Origin: a bacterium
GTDB lineage: Bacteria; Krumholzibacteriota; Krumholzibacteria; LZORAL124-64-63
NCBI GenBank assembly: GCA_016873405.1
Contig: VGXH01000064.1
Location: 1-8,349 of the forward strand
Direction: 5' to 3'
DNA: 8,349 nt
Under the pieces are notes generated by a model, which worked only from the letters and a program-made list of their open reading frames with translations, was not told the DNA's origin and did not search any database. Shown here in pieces: positions 1-6,159 of the stretch; the first letter of the stretch is position 1; each line of letters begins with the position of its first letter. The translations under genes were made by a program, and so were the position numbers.

Positions 1-362
1 CCCCCCGCGGCCAGCGTGTCCGCTGCCATCCGGGCGAGGCCCGCCCGGTCGCGCCGATCCTGGCGCGCGCGTTCCAACAGGACGCGGTAGGCGATGCCCA
101 GCAGCCAGGAGAAGAACGAGTCGGGCTTCTTCAAGGTCGCCAGGCCGGCGAACGCCCGGACGAACGCCTCCTGCGCGGCGTCTTCGGCCTCGTCGAACCG
201 CGCCTGGCGGCAGCGGATGCCGGCCAGCAGGGGCTTCTGGTAGCGCAGCACGAGTTGGCGGAAGTCGTCGGGATGCCCGTCGAGACAGCGCTCAACGTAG
301 TACCGATCGGGTTCGCCGTGCATCGGGTCCCGCGGCCGCCCGCGTTCACCCATATAGTGCAT
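1..362 (-). CDS. ECF RNA polymerase sigma factor, N-terminal part (cut by window edge)
   Basis: Reading the minus strand from position 362 gives an open frame that leaves the window at position 1 without a stop. From the ATG at 353, 117 codons are visible. They form sigma-70 region 2: a first helix (DDFRQLVLRYQKPLLAGI, about residues 29-46), the core-binding segment FDEAEDAAQEAFVRAFAGL (about 53-71), and the promoter-melting helix around SFFSWLLGIAYRVLLERAR (about 79-97). Region 4, which binds the -35 element, lies outside the window. Two in-frame ATGs, at 362 and 353, are possible starts. Neither has a clear Shine-Dalgarno sequence and the choice does not affect the domain. The role inferred from the family is redirecting core RNA polymerase to a stress or envelope regulon. 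Any anti-sigma partner would be expected further left. It is a different, more ordinary ECF type than the large sigma factor at the right end of the window. Confidence 0.88.
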   Translation of the reverse strand, partial: MHYMGERGRPRDPMHGEPDRYYVERCLDGHPDDFRQLVLRYQKPLLAGIRCRQARFDEAEDAAQEAFVRAFAGLATLKKPDSFFSWLLGIAYRVLLERARQDRRDRAGLARMAADTLAAG

Positions 363-618
363 CCGCGGGCCCGTTTTGCGCCCGGGGATTCCTGCGCCCG
401 GCTGAATCGCTGTACGATGTGCCGCCGGCGCAGCCGGTCCGCATCGAGCTCGCCACAGGGTTCCGATCTTCGCCAGCCTGCACCCCGGACGACAGCGAGG
501 CACCGATGGCCGCGCGGAATCTGAGCAGCCCCGGCGCCACCCGCCCGGTGCGCCGGACCGTCGTGCGGGAGAAGAGCCCGCGGTCAGGCCATCGTGGTGT
601 ATGCCAGTGTCCCGTTGG
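363..618. other. Intergenic region upstream of the ECF sigma gene
   Basis: No frame here carries recognisable protein features, so I call no gene. It separates the nucleotidyltransferase stop from the ECF start, both on the minus strand, so it probably holds the ECF promoter. On the minus strand GGAACC (plus positions 459-464) is followed after 17 bases by CGGACC, which loosely resembles an ECF-type -35/-10 pair. An imperfect hairpin occupies 556-585 (GACCG and GCGGG pairing with CCCGC and CGGTC). It lacks a T-run and is at best a weak terminator for the upstream operon. Confidence 0.4.
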
Positions 619-1131
619 TCACAACTCGAAGACCTCCCCGGGCCGATAGTCCGGCTTCAGGTCCCAGTACCACCAGCCGTCCTGCCAGACGCGCCTGGAT
701 CCAAGCTCCAGCAGGCGGCCAGCCAACCTGGCGAGCACGGCAGCCAGGAAGCCGTCCCGATCCACGAGGATGCGCGCATCGTCGATCATGTCGAGGAAAA
801 GCGGGCTCCCGGCCTGCGCCTCAGCCGGTGTCTTGAACACCGGCGACAGCGCCGGCGCGCCGGGAAGCGCGGCGACGACCGTCCGCTCCACCGCCAAGAA
901 CTCTTCGGCCCGGGCCACGCGTCCGCGCGGCAGATCGGTGACGATGAGCAGCAGGTCGACGTCCGAGTTGTCGCGCGCGGTTCCCCGGCCCACCGATCCG
1001 AAGACCGCGAGGGAAACCAGTCGGGACTCGTAGTGCGCGCGGATCGCGTCGGCCGCCAGCGTCACCACGAGGTCGTGGACCGACGATGAGGCCGACGGCA
1101 ATGCGGACACCTGGGACGGCCGGGGAGTCAC
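619..1131 (-). CDS. Nucleotidyltransferase-fold domain protein (pol beta / MNT type)
   Basis: A 170-residue protein with the polymerase-beta-type nucleotidyltransferase signature GSVGRG (residues 45-50) followed by SDVDLLL (56-62). The GS pair binds the nucleotide phosphates, and the two aspartates (D57, D59) are the expected metal ligands. The C-terminus, WWYWDLKPDYRPGEVFEL, is a tail I recall from a family of small stand-alone nucleotidyltransferase-domain proteins in archaea and bacteria; that is recall, not a search. The usual third acidic residue is not obvious in the strand around LSPVFKT (95-101). The substrate is unknown: relatives include MNT antitoxins, antibiotic nucleotidyltransferases and uncharacterised enzymes. 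No HEPN partner lies next to it. The start is a GTG at 1131 without a good Shine-Dalgarno sequence. The SDR gene upstream stops in the same frame 15 bp earlier, so translation is probably coupled or reinitiated. A later GTG at 1110 is also possible. Confidence 0.85.
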   Translation of the reverse strand: MTPRPSQVSALPSASSSVHDLVVTLAADAIRAHYESRLVSLAVFGSVGRGTARDNSDVDLLLIVTDLPRGRVARAEEFLAVERTVVAALPGAPALSPVFKTPAEAQAGSPLFLDMIDDARILVDRDGFLAAVLARLAGRLLELGSRRVWQDGWWYWDLKPDYRPGEVFEL

Positions 1132-1146
1132 GAGCGGGATTGTGGC

Positions 1147-2019
1147 TCACGTGGCTGCCTGCGGGGACGGAACCCTGAACGGCGGCGGCTGCGTGCCATT
1201 CTCGTCGGTGAACCCGTACTCCCGGGAGAGCGTGCCGGCTTCCAGGATCTGGCCCGTGCGTGCCATCACTCGTACGTCTGACGCGAGCGCCACGATCGCA
1301 CGGCCGAGATAGATCGGCGTCTCCGTCGGCCCGTGAGGACCGTCCAGCGCGGACGCCATCCCGGCCCGGCGGAAGGCCTCCACCACGCGCCCCCCCCGCA
1401 TGAAGCCGGGAGCCACCGCGACAGCGGCGATGCCGTGCGGCCGGAGTTCTTCCGCCATGGCCCAGATCATCCGGGCGACGGTGTGCTTCGCCAGGTCGTA
1501 GAACAGGTTGGGCATATACGGCAGCGCCGCGACGTTCGCGGTAGTGCTCACGATGAGCCCTCGCTTGCGGCGCAGCATCAGCGAGACGGCGAGTTGACTG
1601 GCGACGAGGTGCGCTCGGACCCCCGTGGAGAACATCCGATCGCCGAGCGCGATCGACTGCGTCCAGAACGGCGCCAGCGGCACGGGACGACATTGCGGAT
1701 CTTCGTAGCCGCCCCAGGTGTTGTTCACGAGGAGATCCAGGCGCCCCTGCTCCGCCGCAATGCGCGCCATGACCGCTTCGACCTGCGCGTCGACCGTGTG
1801 ATCGCAGCGCAGCGCGATCCCGCGGCCGCCGGCCGCCGCCACGGCGCGGGCGGTCGCGTCGATGGTGCCGGGCACGTCATCGGTCGTGGGCTGCCCGTCG
1901 ACACTTCGGCCGGTCACGTAGACGGTCGCGCCGGTGGCGGCCAGCGCCACGGCAATGGCCCGCCCCGCGCCGCGGCTCGCCCCGGTCACCAACGCCACGA
2001 GATGGGGCGACTGCGGCAT
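1147..2019 (-). CDS. Short-chain dehydrogenase/reductase, DHRS1-like
   Basis: A 290-residue SDR-family oxidoreductase, inferred to catalyse NAD(P)(H)-dependent interconversion of an alcohol and a carbonyl; the substrate cannot be read from sequence. The Rossmann dinucleotide-binding loop is TGASRGAG (residues 12-19), followed by a TGRS segment at the end of beta-2 (36-39), which suggests NADPH preference. The NNAG-like motif appears as NNTWGG (99-104), and the catalytic pair is Y174/K178 in YDLAK. The canonical active-site serine is not clear: the strand reads IVSTTAN (156-162), so a threonine may take its place. The long segment between NNTWGG and the active site (FWTQSIALGDRMFSTGVRAH) and the APGFMRG motif resemble DHRS1-type SDRs more than FabG. 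The ATG at 2019 has GGGAG 7 bases upstream, a good ribosome binding site. It is the first gene of a probable two-gene minus-strand operon with the nucleotidyltransferase. Confidence 0.92.
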   Translation of the reverse strand: MPQSPHLVALVTGASRGAGRAIAVALAATGATVYVTGRSVDGQPTTDDVPGTIDATARAVAAAGGRGIALRCDHTVDAQVEAVMARIAAEQGRLDLLVNNTWGGYEDPQCRPVPLAPFWTQSIALGDRMFSTGVRAHLVASQLAVSLMLRRKRGLIVSTTANVAALPYMPNLFYDLAKHTVARMIWAMAEELRPHGIAAVAVAPGFMRGGRVVEAFRRAGMASALDGPHGPTETPIYLGRAIVALASDVRVMARTGQILEAGTLSREYGFTDENGTQPPPFRVPSPQAAT

Positions 2020-2026
2020 ATGCGTA

Positions 2027-2031
2027 CTCCC
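2027..2031 (-). promoter_or_regulatory. Ribosome binding site of the SDR gene
   Basis: GGGAG on the minus strand, 7 bases before the ATG at 2019. It supports that start over other in-frame codons. Confidence 0.6.
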
Positions 2032-2304
2032 GGTTCATTGACGGAGATCGAGCGGAGTCGGTTGCGGCGCGGACACGCTGGGCCGCGGGAGGCCCCGTTC
2101 AGGCCCGTGACGCGGACGTTGATCATGAATGACTTCGCATCGTAACCCGAGTCCACGGTGGCGATCGACTCCTCCGTGACGCTCAGCCGGCCGCCCCCAC
2201 CGGCTGCGTGACTCGGCTGCGCGAGCCGGAGAGGATACGCTCACCGTCGCGGTGCCCTCACGCCGTTCCTGGCCTGATGGACGCAACGGGCCCGAGCCGT
2301 GTCG

Positions 2305-2310
2305 TATACT
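2305..2310 (+). promoter_or_regulatory. Candidate -10 box for the SRPBCC gene
   Basis: TATACT matches the sigma-70 -10 consensus at 5 of 6 positions and is an AT-rich island in very GC-rich DNA. Transcription starting about 7 bases later would give a leader of under 20 bases before the ATG at 2336. No good -35 hexamer is visible at the usual spacing. Confidence 0.35.
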
Positions 2311-2335
2311 TGCGGGTGCCGGCGCGAGCGTGAAG

Positions 2336-3082
2336 ATGTGGGAATCCGCCCTTCTCTGGACCAGCCTTGTCATCGCGGTTGCCGGGCTGGCCCTGACGGT
2401 CCGGCCCATCCCCCGCCTCGGCGTGCCGACGCGCTGGCGGGCCCTCGCCATCGTCGCGGCCGGCGCCCTCTCCGGCGCGGTCGCGCTGTTCCTGCCGGCG
2501 GCCGAGTCTCGCGTCGCGACGCCTCTGACGCAACTTGACCGCTTCGCGCCCGCGTGGCAATTCTCCGAGACGCACGAACTCGCCATCGCCGCTCCCGCCG
2601 AGCGCGTCTACGACGCGATTCGCCAGGTGCGCGCCGACGAGATCAGGTTCTTTGGCCGGCTCACGTCGATTCGTCGCGGCGGTCGGTCGCTGCCGCCTGG
2701 CATCCTCCAGCCCGGTGAGGCCGAACCGCTGCTCGACGTCGCCGTGCGCGGCGGCTTCGTCCGCCTCCATGACCGCGCCCCGACCGAGATGGTCGTCGGC
2801 ACGGTCGTGGTCGCCCCGCCGGGCACCCGCGGCGAACTCACCGCCGATCGCTATACGCAGCCGTGGCCGGCCGGCTTCGCGCTGGCCACGATGAACTTCC
2901 TCGTGCGTCCTGACGGCCGCGGAGGCTCGTTGTTGACGACAACGACGCGCGTGTGGGCGTCGAGCGACGACGCGCGGAGGCGGTTCGCCGCGTACTGGCG
3001 GACTATCTACCCAGGGAGCGCGCTCATTCGGCGGATGTGGCTGCGGGCCATTGCCGCGCGTGCGATCGGCCGCCAGGAGTGA
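2336..3082 (+). CDS. Membrane-anchored SRPBCC (START-like) domain protein
   Basis: A 248-residue protein. Two hydrophobic segments at about residues 5-21 and 36-54 are joined by a short basic loop (RPIPRLGVPTRWR) and predict two membrane helices. The rest, from about residue 70, looks like a SRPBCC fold: a first strand FSETHELAIAAPAERVYDAIRQV (about 76-98, written here across its helix), a central series of beta strands, and a C-terminal helix FAAYWRTIYPGSALIRRMWLRAI (about 217-239). SRPBCC domains form a deep hydrophobic pocket and usually bind lipids or other nonpolar ligands. No catalytic residues are evident, so ligand binding or transport at the membrane is the safest inference. The frame stays open upstream to a possible ATG at 2252, but that extension would include the candidate -10 box at 2305 and has no protein-like features, so I prefer the ATG at 2336. 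A GTG at 2330 is also in frame. It appears to be a single-gene transcript. Confidence 0.75.
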   Translation: MWESALLWTSLVIAVAGLALTVRPIPRLGVPTRWRALAIVAAGALSGAVALFLPAAESRVATPLTQLDRFAPAWQFSETHELAIAAPAERVYDAIRQVRADEIRFFGRLTSIRRGGRSLPPGILQPGEAEPLLDVAVRGGFVRLHDRAPTEMVVGTVVVAPPGTRGELTADRYTQPWPAGFALATMNFLVRPDGRGGSLLTTTTRVWASSDDARRRFAAYWRTIYPGSALIRRMWLRAIAARAIGRQE

Positions 3083-3310
3083 CACCCTGCTCGTCGGAGG
3101 CTGATGGTTATGCACTGAACTCCACGCGGCCCTTCCACGTCCGTTCTGTCGCATGGAGCGTCGAAGAGACCGGGAGCTGGATGTGAGAACCCGATGCGGG
3201 CGGTAGCGACGTCATCCCGGCCGGCACCTGCCGCACGTCAGGCGCCGCGCTCCCGATGGACTCCATCCCCTGGGATGGCCATACGCCGCGCGTTTGCGCG
3301 TCAGGAGCGG

Positions 3311-3319
3311 TGGTAAAGT
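3311..3319 (+). promoter_or_regulatory. Candidate extended -10 promoter of the CHAT gene
   Basis: TGGTAAAGT combines a TG dinucleotide one base before a TAAAGT hexamer (4 of 6 to consensus), as in extended -10 promoters, where a weak -35 is tolerated. It lies about 75 bases before the proposed TTG start. A TTGCGC at 3294-3299 is a poor -35 candidate because the spacer is only 14 bases. Confidence 0.3.
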
Positions 3320-3378
3320 CCGTGCCGGGACTCGAAACAGACAGCCGACAGTACGCCAGCCGGCAGCCCGGCCCGCAC

Positions 3379-3383
3379 GGAGG
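3379..3383 (+). promoter_or_regulatory. Ribosome binding site deciding the TTG start of the CHAT gene
   Basis: GGAGG followed by 8 bases and then TTG at 3392. The in-frame GTG at 3383 overlaps the last G of this motif, so it cannot use it. The Shine-Dalgarno spacing therefore favours TTG at 3392. Confidence 0.6.
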
Positions 3384-3391
3384 TGTCTCCC

Positions 3392-6151
3392 TTGTCACGC
3401 ACGCTTGCCGGAGGATGGACCGGCGTCGCGACGGCGCTCCTGCTCTCGGCTCACATCACCTCGCTGGCCGGGCAGGCTCCGGCCGGGCAAGGCGCGGGCG
3501 CGAAATCGACTGCGCTCGACCCCGCCCTCCTGCAGCAGCTCTATGCGGCGGCGACGGCCGACGCCCGCGAGGCCTTGCTCACAGCGCATGCCGATCTCGG
3601 GACGCCCGGCGTCCGGCGGGCGGTGCTGCAGGCCCTGGACGCGCGCACGGCGCGGGGAGACGTCGGGCCCGAGCTGAACGCCTTGCAGACGCTGGTGCTG
3701 GCGGCGGGCCTGACCGGCGACGCACGCGGGCGCGCGAACCTGCTCACGCGCATCGGCTCGGTCGCGGGCCGGGCAGGTCTCTGGTCACCCGCGGAGACGG
3801 CATTGACCGAGGCCCTCTCGGCAGGTGAGCGCCTGAAGGACCCGGAGATCGTGGCCGTCGCGTCGAACCACCTGGGGATCGTGCAGCGTGAACAGGGGCG
3901 GTACGACGAGGCGACGGCGAACTACCGGCGGGCGATGTCGGCGGCGGAGCAGATCGGGCGCAAGGAAACCGTGGCTCGCGGGTTGAACAACCTGGCCGTC
4001 GTGGCGCAGCTCCAGGGCGATCTGCGGGCCTCCGCCGACCACCTCGCCCGGAGCCTCGCGATGAAGGAGGCGCTCGGCATGAAGGCCGAGCTGGCCAGCA
4101 CCACGCTGAACCTCGGCATCGTGCACCACCTCCAGCGCAATATCGAGCTCGCCAGGGACTACTACGAGAAGGCCCTGATCATCTCGGAGCAGACCGGCAA
4201 CGGCCGTTCGAAGGCGATCGCGCTCACCAACCTCGGCAACCTCCTGATGGAGGAGCACCGCACGGCGGAGGCGGAGGACGTGCTCCGTCGGGCGCTCTCC
4301 GAGGCGGAGGCGCTCGGCGAGCAGCCGCGCCAGGCCACGGTGCTCCTCAACCTGGGCGCGATCGCCGCCGACCGGCGGCAGTGGGCCGAGGCGGACACGC
4401 TGATCCGCAGGAGCCTCGCGCTGTATGAGGCCAGCGGCCACAGCGCCGGCCAGGCCGATGCGCTGATCGCCCTCGCGGACGCGTACCTTTCGCAGCGCCA
4501 GTTCGAGCCGGCGCGGGAGGCTTCGGCGCGCGCGGTCGACCTGGCCAAGCGCATCGGGCTGGCCAACAGCCTGTGGAGCGCGTGGGCGTCGCTGGCTGCC
4601 GCCCACGCCGCCCTCGGCCGCTTCGACGACGCCCGCCAGGCGTACCGAGAGTCGATCGATGTCGTCGAGCACATCCGATCGCGTGCGGCCGGAAGCGCCG
4701 AGGACCTCCAGCGGTTCTTCCGGGACAAGTCCGAGCCCTACAACCAGCTGGCGGCGCTCGAGGCGGCGTCGGGCCGCCCGGCCGATGCCTTCGCAGCCAG
4801 CGAGGCCGCGCGCGCGCGGGTCCTGCTCGACGTGCTGGACGGTGGCCGGCCGATCGTCACCGGACTCAGCGCCGACGAGCGCGCGCGCGAGCAGGCGCTC
4901 GATCGCGAGATCGCCTCGCTGGCAGCGCAACGGGCGGCGGCCCGCGGCGAGCCCGCGCGGGCACGGGACCTCGACGAGCAACTCGCCCGCGCGCGGCGCG
5001 CGAAGGACGCCTGGCGGTTCGAGGCCTACGCCGCGCACCCCGATCTCCGGTTCGCCAGGGCCGATGCCTCCCTGGTGCCGTACGACGAGATCGCCGCGGC
5101 GATGGCGCCCGGCACGGCGGTCGCGATGTTCATGTCGGGCCACGAGCGAACGACGCTGCTGCTGCTCATCCGGGCCGCGCAGGGTCCCGCACGCCTGCGC
5201 CTGATCTCGATCGGCATCGACGCCGCGGGGCTGGAGCGCCGGGTCGGCGGTTTCGCCGGCCAGCTCAGCCGGCGGGACCTCGGCTTCGCCAACGAGGCTC
5301 GCGGGCTCTACGATCTGCTGCTGGGCCAGGCGGACCGCGATCTGGAGGGCGCGACGGCACTGATCGTCGTGCCCGACGGGGCGCTGTGGGAGATGCCCTT
5401 CCAGGCGCTCATCACGCCGCGCGGCCGGTTCCTGATCGAGGAACGCGCCGTGAGCCTTGCGCACTCCATGTCGGCGTGGCACCTGCTCCAGTCGCGCAGG
5501 CGCACCCGGAGCACGAGGCCGCCGCAGTTTGTCGGCGTCGGCGATCCCGCCGCGTCAGCCGATGGCGTGGGACCGCTGCCGGCCACCGCGCGCAGCGTGC
5601 GCGCCCTGGCAGCGATGTACGGCCGCACCAGCCGCGTGTTCGTCGGACCCGATGCGACCGAACGCCGCCTTCGGGAGGAAGCGCCGGCGGCCACCGTGCT
5701 CCACCTGGCAACGCATGGCGAGCTGGTCCGGCGCAGCCCGATGTACTCCTTCGTGACCCTGGCTCCCGAACCCGGCGGCGCCTCCGGGCCCGAGGGCGAC
5801 GGCCGCGCCGAGGCCTGGGAGATCGCCAACATGAACGTGCGCGCCGACCTCGCCGTGCTGTCCGCCTGCGAGACCGCACGCGGCGACGCCGTCGGGGGCG
5901 AGGGCGTGATCGGGCTCTCCTGGTCGCTGCTCGCCGCCGGGGCCTCGACCGCCGTGGTGAGTCTGTGGCGCGTGGACGCGGACAGCACCACGGACCTCAT
6001 GCTCGCGTTTCACCGCAGCCTCCTCGCGCCCGGTGGCCGCGGGGCGTCGCCGGCCGACGCGATGCGCGCGGCCGCCCGCGAGTTGATCGCGTCGAGCCGC
6101 TATCGCCATCCCTTCTACTGGGCGGCCTTCGTCGTCGTCGGCGCGTCGTAG
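3392..6151 (+). CDS. Exported TPR-CHAT protein, probable caspase-like protease
   Basis: A 919-residue protein from the TTG at 3392. Residues 1-26 look like a signal peptide: one Arg, then the hydrophobic stretch VATALLLSA, with S-L-A at 24-26 before a probable cleavage site. About eight TPR units with a 40-residue period run from about 112 to 425, for example LGIVQREQGRYDEA and LAVVAQLQGDLRAS. A ninth degenerate helix pair may follow. About 492-550 is a charged, Ala-rich helical linker, probably a coiled coil. The CHAT domain fills about 560-919. It shows the histidine motif LHLATHGE (catalytic His about 775) and the cysteine motif LSACETARGD (Cys about 826), followed by SLWRVDADSTTDLM. Both catalytic residues are present, so the clan CD protease may be active. 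TPRs normally bind protein partners. The gene ends 8 bp from a convergent anti-sigma gene, which suggests a shared pathway. Substrate unknown. Confidence 0.9.
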   Translation: MSRTLAGGWTGVATALLLSAHITSLAGQAPAGQGAGAKSTALDPALLQQLYAAATADAREALLTAHADLGTPGVRRAVLQALDARTARGDVGPELNALQTLVLAAGLTGDARGRANLLTRIGSVAGRAGLWSPAETALTEALSAGERLKDPEIVAVASNHLGIVQREQGRYDEATANYRRAMSAAEQIGRKETVARGLNNLAVVAQLQGDLRASADHLARSLAMKEALGMKAELASTTLNLGIVHHLQRNIELARDYYEKALIISEQTGNGRSKAIALTNLGNLLMEEHRTAEAEDVLRRALSEAEALGEQPRQATVLLNLGAIAADRRQWAEADTLIRRSLALYEASGHSAGQADALIALADAYLSQRQFEPAREASARAVDLAKRIGLANSLWSAWASLAAAHAALGRFDDARQAYRESIDVVEHIRSRAAGSAEDLQRFFRDKSEPYNQLAALEAASGRPADAFAASEAARARVLLDVLDGGRPIVTGLSADERAREQALDREIASLAAQRAAARGEPARARDLDEQLARARRAKDAWRFEAYAAHPDLRFARADASLVPYDEIAAAMAPGTAVAMFMSGHERTTLLLLIRAAQGPARLRLISIGIDAAGLERRVGGFAGQLSRRDLGFANEARGLYDLLLGQADRDLEGATALIVVPDGALWEMPFQALITPRGRFLIEERAVSLAHSMSAWHLLQSRRRTRSTRPPQFVGVGDPAASADGVGPLPATARSVRALAAMYGRTSRVFVGPDATERRLREEAPAATVLHLATHGELVRRSPMYSFVTLAPEPGGASGPEGDGRAEAWEIANMNVRADLAVLSACETARGDAVGGEGVIGLSWSLLAAGASTAVVSLWRVDADSTTDLMLAFHRSLLAPGGRGASPADAMRAAARELIASSRYRHPFYWAAFVVVGAS

Positions 6152-6159
6152 CGCGGGGA

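Larger units (their letters stand above)
2020..2335. other. Divergent intergenic region
   Basis: This stretch separates the minus-strand SDR operon from the plus-strand SRPBCC gene and should hold both promoters. It contains an inverted repeat CAGCCGG/CCGGCTG (2184-2190 and 2200-2206, 9-base loop) flanked by two direct copies of GTGAC (2176-2180 and 2208-2212), and a short hairpin CACCG-TCG-CGGTG (2242-2254). These could be operators, but nothing identifies a regulator. One minus-strand frame in 2088-2216 has coding-like third-position GC and may be a gene remnant (see findings). No intact gene is supported. Confidence 0.5.
3083..3391. other. Intergenic region with candidate promoters of the CHAT gene
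   Basis: No gene is supported here. Visible elements are a hairpin CCATCCC/GGGATGG with a 2-base gap (3270-3285) and a hairpin CGCGC-GTTT-GCGCG (3287-3300 region). There is also an extended -10-like TGGTAAAGT at 3311-3319 and an ECF-like pair TGAACT-N16-CGTC at 3116-3141. The region most probably drives the downstream TPR-CHAT gene. Neither hairpin is followed by a T-run, so neither is a convincing terminator for the SRPBCC gene. Confidence 0.45.

Noticed and set aside
1390..1397. Run of eight C (G on the coding strand) inside the SDR gene as a possible phase-variation site
   Set aside because: The frame is intact through it and codes for conserved-looking MRGGRVVEAF. In DNA this GC-rich a single run is weak evidence. 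A sequencing slip here would also have broken the frame.
1333..2145. Plus-strand open frame opposite the SDR gene
   Set aside because: Low-complexity Arg/His/Gly-rich translation, opposite an SDR gene with all family motifs.
3270..3285. CCATCCC/GGGATGG hairpin as a terminator of the SRPBCC gene
   Set aside because: The arms leave only a 2-base gap, no T-run follows, and it lies nearly 190 bp after the stop codon.
3108..3398. Minus-strand small open frame (96 codons) upstream of the CHAT gene
   Set aside because: No domain, no convincing ribosome binding site, composition not protein-like; it covers the probable CHAT promoter region.
3785..5482. A long open frame on the minus strand antisense to the CHAT gene
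   Set aside because: Its translation is Arg/Gly/Leu-rich without domains. It is a mirror of GC3-biased codons in the TPR-CHAT gene, which has clear repeats and catalytic motifs.
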